Shown: positions 30,951 to 38,317 of the stretch, piece after piece
Layout of the letters: each line of letters opens with the position of its first letter
How positions within the stretch are numbered: the first letter of the stretch is position 1
Assembly: GCF_014656055.1 (NCBI RefSeq)
Contig: NZ_BNBR01000003.1
Location: forward strand, 62,001 to 126,000
Origin: Streptomyces griseosporeus
Lineage (GTDB): Bacteria; Actinomycetota; Actinomycetes; Streptomycetales; Streptomycetaceae
Direction: 5' to 3'
DNA length: 64,000 bases
The notes under the pieces: model-generated
What the model was told of the DNA's origin: nothing
What the model saw: the letters and a program-made list of their open reading frames with translations, nothing else
The model's database searches: none
Translations under genes and position numbers: made by a program

Positions 30951-32039
30951 TTGACCGACCGCTCCGCCGACCACGCCGTCGCCTCCACCGCTCCCGCCGA
31001 CCCCGGCGCCCGCGCGCTGAACACGTTCATCGCGGGCCTGCCCAAGGCGGAACTGCATGTGCACCACGTCGGGTCCGCCTCCCCCCGGATCGTCTCCGAG
31101 CTGGCCGCCCGCCACCCCGACTCCAAGGTCCCCACCGACCCCGAGGCCCTGGTCGACTACTTCACGTTCACGGACTTCGCCCACTTCATCGAGGTGTACC
31201 TGTCCGTCGTGGACCTCATCCGCACCCCGGAGGACGTCCGGCTGCTGACCTACGAGGTCGCCCGCGACCTGGCCCGGCAGCAGGTGCGCTACGCCGAGCT
31301 GACCATCACGCCGTACTCCTCCACCCGGCGCGGTATCGACGAGCGGGCCTTCATGGACGCGATCGAGGACGCCCGCAAGGCGGCCGAGGCCGACTTCGGC
31401 ACCGTGCTGCGCTGGTGCTTCGACATCCCCGGCGAGGCCGGTCTGGTCTCCGCCGAGGAGACGGTACGGCTGGCCACCGACGACCGGCTGCGCCCGGAGG
31501 GCCTGGTCTCGTTCGGGCTCGGTGGGCCGGAGATCGGCGTGCCGCGCCCGCAGTTCAAGCCGTACTTCGACCGGGCGATCGCGGCCGGCCTGCACTCCGT
31601 GCCGCACGCCGGCGAGACCACCGGCCCGGAGACGGTGTGGGACGCGCTGAACGATCTGCGGGCCGAGCGCATCGGGCACGGCACCAGCTCGGCGCGGGAC
31701 CCGAAGCTGCTCGCGCACCTCGCCGAGCGGCGCATCCCGCTGGAGGTGTGTCCGACCTCGAACATCGCCACGCGCGCGGTGCGCACGCTGGACGAGCACC
31801 CGATCAAGGAGTTCGTGCGGGCCGGGGTGTTCGTCACGATCAACTCCGACGACCCGCCGATGTTCGGCACCGACCTGAACACCGAGTACGCCGTCGCCGC
31901 CCGTCTCCTCGACCTCGACGAGCGGGGCCTGGCCGAGCTGGCGAAGAACGCGGTCGAGGCGTCGTTCCTCGACGAGGGCGGCAAGGCCAGGATCAAGGAG
32001 GAGATCGACCGGTACACCACGGGCCGGCTCACCTCCTGA
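30951..32039 (+). CDS. Adenosine deaminase-family enzyme, probably 6-aminodeoxyfutalosine deaminase
   Basis: A 362-residue metal-dependent deaminase of the adenosine deaminase family. Ligands and catalytic residues are His36 and His38 (ELHVHHVGS), His219 and Glu222 (PHAGE), His243 (IGHG) and Asp300/Asp301 (NSDDPPMF). The second residue pair after HxH differs from classical adenosine deaminases (HVHHVG rather than HLHLEG). From memory, the syntenic S. coelicolor protein Sco5662 was shown to deaminate 6-aminodeoxyfutalosine in the futalosine menaquinone pathway. I therefore favour that activity over a purine-salvage role. It starts at TTG 30951 behind a GGGAGGAC site; the upstream ATG near 30870 has none. 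Confidence 0.82.
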   Translation: MTDRSADHAVASTAPADPGARALNTFIAGLPKAELHVHHVGSASPRIVSELAARHPDSKVPTDPEALVDYFTFTDFAHFIEVYLSVVDLIRTPEDVRLLTYEVARDLARQQVRYAELTITPYSSTRRGIDERAFMDAIEDARKAAEADFGTVLRWCFDIPGEAGLVSAEETVRLATDDRLRPEGLVSFGLGGPEIGVPRPQFKPYFDRAIAAGLHSVPHAGETTGPETVWDALNDLRAERIGHGTSSARDPKLLAHLAERRIPLEVCPTSNIATRAVRTLDEHPIKEFVRAGVFVTINSDDPPMFGTDLNTEYAVAARLLDLDERGLAELAKNAVEASFLDEGGKARIKEEIDRYTTGRLTS

Positions 32040-32108
32040 GCCAGTCGTCCCGTCGGCCTCCTGACCCCGTCGCCCCCGACATCCCTCGGCTGCCACCACA
32101 ATGTGCGC

Positions 32109-32831
32109 ATGCAGAACGTGACCGCCGTCGCCCACCGCGGCGACCCCTACCGCGTCCGCGAGAACACCCTCGACTCGCTCCGCTCCGCGCTCCGCCTGGG
32201 CGCGGACGCGGTGGAGATCGACGTACGGCTCACCAGGGACGGCGTACCGGTGCTGCTGCACGACGACACGCTGAAGCGGCTGTGGGAGCACGACCGGCCC
32301 CTGCTGTCGCTGTCGGCGGCCGAGGTGCGCGGCCTGACCGGCGGCGGGGTGCCGACGCTGGCGGAGGCGCTGGCGGCGACCGAGGGCAGCCGGGTCATGC
32401 TGGACCTGCCGGGCACGCCCGATGTGCGGGCGGCCCGGCGGGTGGTGGACGCCGTACGGGAGGCCGGGGCGCAGGAGCGCGTGTACTACTGCGCGGGCGC
32501 CCCGGCCATGCTCGCGGTGCGTGCCGCCGACCCGGCCGCCGAGATCGCCCTGACCTGGACGACGCTCGCGCCGCCCCGGCCGGCGCTGCTGGACGCGGTG
32601 CGCCCGCGCTGGCTCAACTACCGTTTCTCCCTGGTCGACCGGGCCCTGACCGAGCGCGTCCACCGGGACGGCCGTCTGCTGTCGGTGTGGACCCCGGACA
32701 CCCGCCGCTCCCTGCGGCGCCTGCTGGACCTCGGCGTCGACTCGATCACCACCAACCGCGTCGACCTCCTCCTCGCCCTGCGCTCCTCGGACCGCACGGC
32801 CCCGGAGGACGACATGGCCGGCGGCTCCTAG
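32109..32831 (+). CDS. Glycerophosphodiester phosphodiesterase family protein
   Basis: A 240-residue cytosolic GDPD-type phosphodiesterase that would release sn-glycerol 3-phosphate from glycerophosphodiesters. The catalytic signature is at the N-terminus: AHRGDPYRVRENTLDSL (8-24) and VEIDVRLTRDGVPVLLHDD (37-55), with the HRG and EID metal ligands present. A C-terminal VWTPDTRRSLRRLLDLGVDSI segment matches the family's last strand, with Trp kept. The start is ATG 32109 or in-frame GTG 32103; neither has a strong site. The TAG stop overlaps the convergent gene's TAG in a shared CTAG. Confidence 0.88.
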   Translation: MQNVTAVAHRGDPYRVRENTLDSLRSALRLGADAVEIDVRLTRDGVPVLLHDDTLKRLWEHDRPLLSLSAAEVRGLTGGGVPTLAEALAATEGSRVMLDLPGTPDVRAARRVVDAVREAGAQERVYYCAGAPAMLAVRAADPAAEIALTWTTLAPPRPALLDAVRPRWLNYRFSLVDRALTERVHRDGRLLSVWTPDTRRSLRRLLDLGVDSITTNRVDLLLALRSSDRTAPEDDMAGGS

Positions 32832-33430
32832 GCCGCCCCGGAGAACGCCAGCGGCGGAGCGATCGCCTGGGCGTCCGCGCCCTCCCCCACCCACAGGCCG
32901 ATCAGCAGCGCCGCCGTCGCCTCCAGCAGCCCCGCCCGGTCCAGTCCCCCGGCGTTCAGCGGCTCGCAGCCGAGGTCGCGGACGAGGCGGCGTACGACGG
33001 ACAGCGCGGCCTCGTCGTCCCCGCACAGCGGGACGGCGAGCGGACGGCCGTCGAAGACCGGCGGGGTCGTCCGCCACACGTCCTCGTGGCACAGGTTGAA
33101 CGCCTTGACGACGCGGGCCCCGGGCGCGGCGGCGGCAATGCGTTCGGCGGCCGCCGGTCCGCCGGCCGTCAGCAGCCGGAAGCCCGGCCCGACCGGGTTG
33201 GTGCAGTCGATCAGCACGCGCCCGCGCAGCTCTTCCGCCAGCTCGCCCACCACGTCGGTCGCGGCCTGCCAGGGCAGCGCGACCAGCACCGCGTCCGTCC
33301 CGTGCCCGGCCGCCTCCCGCAGCCCGGTGGCGGCCGAGCGGCCCCCGGCGACCACCTCGTGTCCGGCCCGTCGCCACTGTCCGCCGAGCGCGTCGGCCAT
33401 GTTGCCCGTGCCGAGAATCCCGATCCGCAT
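32828..33430 (-). CDS. NADPH-dependent F420 reductase-like oxidoreductase
   Basis: A 200-residue Rossmann-fold protein like the F420H2:NADP oxidoreductase/NADP-binding dinucleotide family. The N-terminal dinucleotide-binding motif is MRIGILGTGNMADALGGQW, with GRS after the second strand indicating NADPH. VLIDCTNPVGPGF and VVKAFN near residues 90 and 120 are typical of the family. It is probably cytosolic, moving hydride between NADPH and F420 or a small substrate. The HxlR regulator is divergent from it by 69 bp. Related proteins are sometimes annotated simply as NAD(P)-binding; the substrate is open. Confidence 0.78.
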   Translation of the reverse strand: MRIGILGTGNMADALGGQWRRAGHEVVAGGRSAATGLREAAGHGTDAVLVALPWQAATDVVGELAEELRGRVLIDCTNPVGPGFRLLTAGGPAAAERIAAAAPGARVVKAFNLCHEDVWRTTPPVFDGRPLAVPLCGDDEAALSVVRRLVRDLGCEPLNAGGLDRAGLLEATAALLIGLWVGEGADAQAIAPPLAFSGAA

Positions 33431-33442
33431 GTCTCACGCCTC

Positions 33443-33470
33443 CTGTCGTACGGGGAATCTCCGACGACAG
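33443..33470. promoter_or_regulatory. Inverted repeat between F420-reductase-like and HxlR genes
   Basis: CTGTCGT (33443-33449) and ACGACAG (33464-33470) have a 14-nt spacer and sit in the 69-bp divergent promoter region. They are a plausible HxlR dimer site. Confidence 0.45.
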
Positions 33471-33499
33471 TAGGCAGCGGCTCGGGCACCATTCGGTGC

Positions 33500-33859
33500 G
33501 TGACCGACGACGCGATGTTCCTCGCCGACTGCCGGGCCCGGCTCGCCTTCGACCTGCTCGCCAACACCTGGAACGCCGTGGTGGTGTGGGCGCTGCGCGA
33601 GGGGCCGCTGCGCCACGGTGAACTCCGTGCCCGCATCGGCGGGATCAGCCAGAAGGTGCTCACCGAGACGCTGCGCCGCCTGGAGTTCAACGGCCTGGTG
33701 GCCCGGCGGGCGCACGGAGGCTCTCCGCCCCGCGTCGACTACGCCCTGACCGACCTGGGCCGGAGTCTGCTGGCCCCGATCGACGCCTTCGGCGCCTGGG
33801 CGTTCGCCCACGGCGACGAGGTCATGGCCGCGCAGGAACGGCATGCGCAGGAGCCCTGA
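33500..33859 (+). CDS. HxlR-family transcriptional regulator
   Basis: A 119-residue winged-helix regulator of the HxlR (MarR-like) family, with no sensory domain beyond the dimerisation helices. It has LLANTWNAVVVWALREGPLRHGELRARIGGIS followed by VLTETLRRLEFNGLVARR, the recognition helix and wing (quoted in pieces; residues ~18-75). HxlR proteins often sense aldehydes, oxidants or quinones and control a divergent oxidoreductase gene, which fits here. It starts at GTG 33500; the ribosome-binding site is poor, so the mRNA may be leaderless or weakly translated. Its stop lies beside a small hairpin. Confidence 0.85.
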   Translation: MTDDAMFLADCRARLAFDLLANTWNAVVVWALREGPLRHGELRARIGGISQKVLTETLRRLEFNGLVARRAHGGSPPRVDYALTDLGRSLLAPIDAFGAWAFAHGDEVMAAQERHAQEP

Positions 33860-33867
33860 AGGGGCTC
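33851..33867. terminator. Small hairpin after HxlR gene
   Basis: GAGCCC (33851-33856) and GGGCTC (33862-33867) enclose a 5-nt loop that contains the HxlR stop. A similar sequence is repeated just before the convergent stop at 33902. Confidence 0.45.
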
Positions 33868-33901
33868 AAACGCCGGGCATCGCAGGAAGCCTGAAGAGGG
33901 C

Positions 33902-34432
33902 TCAAACGGCCGGTGCCCAGGCGGCCTTCGGCTCCAGGCCGGCCAGCCGCTTGATCTTCCGTCGGACGACGTACAGCGGGATCACGCCGAACACCCCGAA
34001 CGACATGTCGATGACGGTCCACCAGAAGGGGATGCCGCGGACCGGCCCGCAGATCAGGGCGAGCGGGACGACTCCGGCGCAGGCGATCATCCCGAACTCC
34101 ACGACCCAGATGTTGCGTACGGGGTCGCGGTAGGGACCGAGGAAAGCGACCGCGATGACGAGGTGGGCGAAGGCGAGCCAGTCGGTGCCGTAGAGGACGA
34201 AGGGGTAGCGGGCGTCGGTGGCGTCGAGGCCCTGCCGGACGCGCGTGATCCAGTCCATGAGCCCGGGCAGGTACTCGGGCACGGACAGGGCCCGCAACGC
34301 GTCCTCGGTCCACCGCAGTTCGTGGACGAGCGGGAAGGCGGTGGCGCCGCTGAGCACCAGGCAGACCACGAACAGGACCAGCCAGGCGCGGATGCCCTTC
34401 AGCAGGGCGGCTCTGTCACTCGTATCGCTCAT
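33902..34432 (-). CDS. Hypothetical four-span membrane protein
   Basis: A 176-residue membrane protein with four likely spans (AWLVLFVVCLVLSGATAFPL; AHLVIAVAFLGPY; FGMIACAGVVPLALICGPV; VIDMSFGVFGVIPLYVV). The loop between spans 1 and 2 is ~60 residues and has RWTEDAL and ARYPFVLYGTDW. A basic C-terminus (RRKIKRL) faces the cytoplasm. It resembles conserved hypothetical membrane proteins of actinobacteria; I do not recognise a functional family. It is convergent with the HxlR gene. Upstream, on the same strand, 65 bp away, is another membrane-protein gene. Confidence 0.72.
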   Translation of the reverse strand: MSDTSDRAALLKGIRAWLVLFVVCLVLSGATAFPLVHELRWTEDALRALSVPEYLPGLMDWITRVRQGLDATDARYPFVLYGTDWLAFAHLVIAVAFLGPYRDPVRNIWVVEFGMIACAGVVPLALICGPVRGIPFWWTVIDMSFGVFGVIPLYVVRRKIKRLAGLEPKAAWAPAV

Positions 34433-34497
34433 GACGGCAGCGTACGCCCCGAGTTGAACATGTTCAAAAACACGGCCCCGGGGCGCCGCGCCCTGCC

Positions 34498-35022
34498 TTA
34501 CCGGCCGAGCAGGCGCCGTGCCGCCGCGTGCGTCGCGACCGTGGCGGCCGCGGCCACGGCGAGGCCGACCGCCGCGTCACGCGGGCGGGTGGGGCGCAGC
34601 ACCCCGGCGCGGCGCAGCCGGCCGCGCGCCCACAGCGTGAACGGCACGACCAGCAGGGGCGAGGTGGCGGATCCGGGGGTGTAGCCGCGTACCGCCGCGG
34701 CCTGGGCGAGGTGCACCAGGCCATGGAGGCCGAAGCCGTTGAGCGCCGCCTGGTAGAAGGCCGAGCGGCCGCCCGTGAGCTGCCCGGCGGCGGAGGCGGC
34801 GGTGACGACCGCCGCCATGAGGCCGACGGAGACGGCGAACTCCCGCTCGTCCACCGCTTCGGCCTGCCGCCACACCCGCTCCGGCACCGACGGGAAGCGT
34901 TCGCGCAGCTCCGGCAGGTTCCGCCGCAGCCAGCCCGGCAGCAGGGCCACCTCCTCGGCGTCGTGCAGCGCCCAGGCCGCGAGCAGTCCGAAGGTGACGG
35001 TGGCGGTGACGCGGTCGTCCAT
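34498..35022 (-). CDS. HXXEE-domain membrane protein
   Basis: A 174-residue integral membrane protein of the HXXEE family, named for its conserved motif. The motif is seen as HDAEEV near residue 20 inside the first hydrophobic segment (FGLLAAWALHDAEEVALLPG). Other conserved pieces are REFAVSVGLMAAVV (~75) and the intramembrane histidines of FGLHGLVHLAQAA (~110). The family is thought to be an enzyme of membrane metabolism because of these buried His and Glu residues, but no reaction is established. ATG 35022 has an AAGGGGGAG site. It is divergent from the histidine-rich secreted protein gene. Confidence 0.75.
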   Translation of the reverse strand: MDDRVTATVTFGLLAAWALHDAEEVALLPGWLRRNLPELRERFPSVPERVWRQAEAVDEREFAVSVGLMAAVVTAASAAGQLTGGRSAFYQAALNGFGLHGLVHLAQAAAVRGYTPGSATSPLLVVPFTLWARGRLRRAGVLRPTRPRDAAVGLAVAAAATVATHAAARRLLGR

Positions 35023-35090
35023 GGCTCCCCCTTGAGTGAACGGTCGGCACCTGTCTATCCCGATCGGGGTGCGCGGATACGGGTGGGGGG

Positions 35091-35129
35091 TATAGTCTGG
35101 CGACATCACCTCATACCCCCCAAGGGTAT
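35091..35129 (+). promoter_or_regulatory. Promoter with CsoR-like copper operator
   Basis: TATAGT (35091-35096) makes a good -10 hexamer, preceded by a G-run. Downstream, ATACCCCCCAAGGGTAT (35113-35129) has ATACCC/GGGTAT arms around a 5-nt centre, resembling CsoR sites of copper-inducible Streptomyces promoters. The -35 is not recognisable. Confidence 0.6.
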
Positions 35130-35169
35130 CCATCCCAAAGCAGCCAGACCCTTTCGTCCGGGAGTCGAC

Positions 35170-36078
35170 ATGAGCCTCAAGAAGATCGGCGCGTTCGGCA
35201 CCGCGCTCGCCGCGTCCTTCGCCCTCGCCTACGGCGTCGCCCACGCCGTCGCTCCCGACTCCGCCCGCGCCGGCGGCCGTACCTCGGCGCACGCGGACAC
35301 AGGGGGACACGGGGGCGACGAGCACGGAGGGGAGCAGCACGGCGGCGGCGCCGCGGCCGCCGCGCACACCCCCGGCGGCCTCCAGGTCTCCGAGCGCGGC
35401 TACACCCTCGACCTGCTCACCCCCCGTCTGACGGCCGGGAAGGACAGCGTCCTGCGCTTCGCCGTACGGGACGCCCACGGGCACCCGGTGACGTCCTACC
35501 GGGCCGAGCACGAGAAGGAGCTGCACCTGATCGTGGCCTCACGGGACCTGACGACCTACCGTCACCTGCACCCCGTCCGGGCCGCCGACGGCACCTGGAG
35601 CACCACCACCGCCCTGCCCGAGGCCGGCACCTACCGGGTCTTCGCCGACTTCACCCCCGCCGCCGAACGCGACGGCCTCACCCTCGGCACGGACCTGGCC
35701 GTCTCCGGCACCTACCGGCCCGCGACGCCGCCCGCGCCCGCGCCGACGGCCTCCGTCGACGGGTACACCGTCCGGCTCGGCGGCACCCTGCGCGCGGGCG
35801 AGGAGAGCGAGCTGACCTTCACGGTGACCCGCGACGGCCGCCCGGTGACGACCCTCCAGCCCTATCTGGGCGCCTACGGCCACCTCGTCGCCCTGCGCTC
35901 CGGCGACCTCGCCTACCTGCACGTGCACCCGCACCAGGAGGCCCACGGCACCGAGACCTCCGGCCCCGCCGTCTCCTTCACCGCCGCGGCCCCGAGCGCC
36001 GGCACCTACCGCCTCTTCCTCGACTTCAGGACGGGCGACAAGGTCCGCACTGCGGCCTTCACGGTCACGGCGCGCTAG
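35170..36078 (+). CDS. Histidine-rich secreted protein, probably metal-related
   Basis: A 302-residue exported protein. The signal sequence is MSLKKIGAFGTALAASFALA, with cleavage or a membrane anchor near residue 27. A His/Gly-rich linker (HADTGGHGGDEHGGEQHGGG, ~42-61) is followed by two related beta domains (~75-180 and ~190-300). Each domain has an H-x-H-P motif (RHLHPV at ~136, LHVHPH at ~256) and ends AGTYRVFADF or AGTYRLFLDF. The duplicated domains and histidines suggest extracytoplasmic metal binding, and the CsoR-like site upstream points to copper. No catalytic motif is seen. ATG 35170 has a GGGAG site. Function is inferred only. Confidence 0.75.
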   Translation: MSLKKIGAFGTALAASFALAYGVAHAVAPDSARAGGRTSAHADTGGHGGDEHGGEQHGGGAAAAAHTPGGLQVSERGYTLDLLTPRLTAGKDSVLRFAVRDAHGHPVTSYRAEHEKELHLIVASRDLTTYRHLHPVRAADGTWSTTTALPEAGTYRVFADFTPAAERDGLTLGTDLAVSGTYRPATPPAPAPTASVDGYTVRLGGTLRAGEESELTFTVTRDGRPVTTLQPYLGAYGHLVALRSGDLAYLHVHPHQEAHGTETSGPAVSFTAAAPSAGTYRLFLDFRTGDKVRTAAFTVTAR

Positions 36079-36103
36079 GCGCGGCCCGCGTCAGGACACA
36101 CCA

Positions 36104-36137
36104 CGGCCCCGGACGGTCCGTCCTCCGTCCGGGGCCG
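36104..36137. terminator. Bidirectional terminator
   Basis: cggccccggacgg (36104-36116) and ccgtccggggccg (36125-36137) are perfect 13-bp arms with an 8-nt loop, between the convergent secreted-protein and aldehyde dehydrogenase genes. Confidence 0.82.
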
Positions 36138-36154
36138 CGCGTCACATCCCGGGA

Positions 36155-37594
36155 TCAGGCGTCCAGGGAGGTCATGACGTGCTTGATGCGGGTGTAGTCC
36201 TCGAAGCCGTAGCCCGAGAGGTCCTTGCCGTAGCCGGACTTCTTGAAGCCGCCGTGCGGCATCTCGGCGACCAGCGGGATGTGGGTGTTGATCCACACGC
36301 AGCCGAAGTCGAGCTTCTTGGACATCCGCATGGCACGGGAGTGGTCCTTGGTCCACACGGAGGAGGCGAGGGCGTACTCGACGCCGTTGGCCCACTCGAC
36401 GGCCTGCTCCTCGTCCCGGAACGACTGGACGGTGATGACCGGGCCGAAGACCTCGTTCTGGATGATCTCGTCGTCCTGCTGCAGACCGGAGACCACGGTC
36501 GGCGCGAAGAAGTAGCCCTTGTCGCCGACCCGCTTGCCGCCGGCCTCCACGCGCGCGTGCGCGGGCAGCCGCTCGATGAAGCCCTCGACCTGCTTGAGCT
36601 GGTTGGGGTTGTTCAGCGGGCCGAAGAGCACGTCCTCGTCGTCCGGCTGGCCGGTCTTGGTGTCGGCGGCGGCCTTGGCGAGGGCGGAGACGAACTCGTC
36701 GTGGATCGACTCGTGCACCAGCACGCGCGTGGCGGCCGTACAGTCCTGGCCGGCGTTGAAGAAGCCCGCCACGGAGATGTCCTCGACGGCCTTGGCGATG
36801 TCGGTGTCCTCGAAGACGACGACGGGGGCCTTGCCGCCCAGCTCCAGGTGGACGCGCTTGACGTCGGCGGAGGCGGACTTGGCGACCTCGATGCCGGCGC
36901 GGACCGAGCCGGTGATGGAGGCCATCGCGGGGACGCGGTGCTCGACCATCATGCGGCCGGTCTCGCGGTCGCCGCAGATGACGTTGAAGACGCCCTTGGG
37001 CAGGATCTCGCCGAGGATCTCGGCGATCAGGACGGTCGAGGCCGGGGTGGTGTCCGACGGCTTCAATACGACCGTGTTGCCGGCCGCGATCGCCGGGGCG
37101 AACTTCCACACGGCCATCATCATCGGGTAGTTCCAGGGGGCGACCTGGGCGCAGACGCCGACCGGCTCACGGCGGATGATCGAGGTCATCCCGTCCATGT
37201 ACTCGCCGGCCGAGCGGCCCTCCAGCATCCGCGCCGCGCCGGCGAAGAAGCGGATCTGGTCGACCATCGGCGGGATCTCCTCGGAGCGGGTCAGCCCGAC
37301 GGGCTTGCCCGTGTTCTCCACCTCGGCCGCGATGAGGTCCTCGGCGCGCTGCTCGAACGCGTCGGCGATCTTCAGAAGGGCCTTCTGCCGCTCGGCCGGG
37401 GTGGTGTCGCGCCAGGCCGGGAAGGCGCGCGTGGCGGCCTCCATGGCGGCGTCGACGTCCGCCTGGCCGGACAGCGGCGCGGTCGCGTACGCCTCGCCGG
37501 TCGCGGGGTTGACCACCTCGGTGGTCCGTCCGTCGGCGGCGTCCCGGAACTCACCGTCGATGTAGTTGCGCAGACGACGCAGCTCGGTGCTCAC
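36155..37594 (-). CDS. Gamma-aminobutyraldehyde dehydrogenase (second copy)
   Basis: A 479-residue aldehyde dehydrogenase of the aminobutyraldehyde/betaine branch. Key parts are VAPWNYPMMMAVWK (~140), LELGGKAPVVVF (~238), catalytic Cys in NAGQDCTAATRVLV (~273) and AEMPHGGFKKSGYGKDLSGY. It shares the branch and motifs of the dehydrogenase at 27382-28890 but is clearly a distinct gene. Expected reaction is 4-aminobutyraldehyde to GABA. GTG 37594 is chosen for its GGAGGG site. It is divergent from the AsnC-family regulator and, beyond that, a putrescine-type aminotransferase, which would make its aldehyde substrate. Confidence 0.9.
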   Translation of the reverse strand: MSTELRRLRNYIDGEFRDAADGRTTEVVNPATGEAYATAPLSGQADVDAAMEAATRAFPAWRDTTPAERQKALLKIADAFEQRAEDLIAAEVENTGKPVGLTRSEEIPPMVDQIRFFAGAARMLEGRSAGEYMDGMTSIIRREPVGVCAQVAPWNYPMMMAVWKFAPAIAAGNTVVLKPSDTTPASTVLIAEILGEILPKGVFNVICGDRETGRMMVEHRVPAMASITGSVRAGIEVAKSASADVKRVHLELGGKAPVVVFEDTDIAKAVEDISVAGFFNAGQDCTAATRVLVHESIHDEFVSALAKAAADTKTGQPDDEDVLFGPLNNPNQLKQVEGFIERLPAHARVEAGGKRVGDKGYFFAPTVVSGLQQDDEIIQNEVFGPVITVQSFRDEEQAVEWANGVEYALASSVWTKDHSRAMRMSKKLDFGCVWINTHIPLVAEMPHGGFKKSGYGKDLSGYGFEDYTRIKHVMTSLDA

Positions 37595-37698
37595 TGCCGG
37601 CCCTCCAAGGTTCGGGTGTCCATACAGTCCAGTTGCTGAGACACACAGACTAGTCCGGCAGCCCACGTTTTCAACACCCCCGATCGCATCACGGCTGC

Positions 37699-37736
37699 GA
37701 AATCCGTTGGTCTCGGTCACGTAAACAACGAATTTC
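37699..37736. promoter_or_regulatory. Candidate AsnC/Lrp operator between dehydrogenase and regulator genes
   Basis: GAAATCCGTTG (37699-37709), a 16-nt spacer and CAACGAATTTC (37726-37736) form an inverted repeat matching at 10 of 11 positions. The same architecture occurs at 28994-29029 in the polyamine operon's promoter region. Confidence 0.62.
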
Positions 37737-37743
37737 ATCGGTC

Positions 37744-37768
37744 ACGTCTTGCGGAACTGTCGAGACGT
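37744..37768. promoter_or_regulatory. Second inverted repeat in the regulator's promoter region
   Basis: ACGTCT (37744-37749) and AGACGT (37763-37768) lie 16-40 bp before the regulator's GTG. They may contribute to autoregulation; the arms are short. Confidence 0.35.
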
Positions 37769-37784
37769 CGTGCACAGTGAGGTC

Positions 37785-38297
37785 GTGGCCAGTCGAAGCG
37801 CAGACCCCAGAGACCCGCGGGAGCACCGCGAGTCCAGGAACGGCGGCAGTCCTCACCTGGACGCCGTCTCCCTCGCCATCATCGAACAGCTCCAGGAGGA
37901 CGGCCGCCGGCCGTACGCCGCCATCGGCAAGGCCGTCGGGCTCTCCGAGGCCGCCGTGCGCCAGCGGGTGCAGAAGCTGCTCGACCAGGGCGTGATGCAG
38001 ATCGTCGCCGTCACGGACCCGCTCACCGTGGGCTTCCGCCGGCAGGCGATGGTCGGCATCAACGTCGAGGGCGATGTCGAGGCGGTCGCCGACGCACTGA
38101 CCGACATGGCCGAAGTGGAGTACGTGGTGATGACCGCGGGCTCCTTCGACATCCTCGCGGAGATCGTCTGCGAGGACGACGACCACCTGCTGGGCGTCAT
38201 CAACAAGCACATCCGGTCCCTGCCCGGTGTGCGCTCCACCGAGAGCTTCGTCTACCTGAAGCTCAAGAAGCAGACCTACATGTGGGGAACCCGATAA
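37785..38297 (+). CDS. AsnC/Lrp-family transcriptional regulator
   Basis: A ~170-residue regulator. A basic N-terminal tail (~1-22) precedes the winged-helix domain (LDAVSLAIIEQLQEDGRR; AIGKAVGLSEAAVRQRVQKL) and a RAM effector-binding domain (~85-160; AMVGINVEGDVEAV, YVVMTAGSFDILAEIV). Such proteins form octamers that sense amino acids or related metabolites. Its place between an aminobutyraldehyde dehydrogenase and an aminotransferase suggests control of polyamine/amine use. I recall the syntenic S. coelicolor gene SCO5656 being named EpuRI in that context. GTG 37785 with a GAGG site is my choice; GTG 37770 is possible. Confidence 0.87.
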   Translation: MASRSADPRDPREHRESRNGGSPHLDAVSLAIIEQLQEDGRRPYAAIGKAVGLSEAAVRQRVQKLLDQGVMQIVAVTDPLTVGFRRQAMVGINVEGDVEAVADALTDMAEVEYVVMTAGSFDILAEIVCEDDDHLLGVINKHIRSLPGVRSTESFVYLKLKKQTYMWGTR

Positions 38298-38317
38298 CCC
38301 GTGAGGACCCGATAAAC

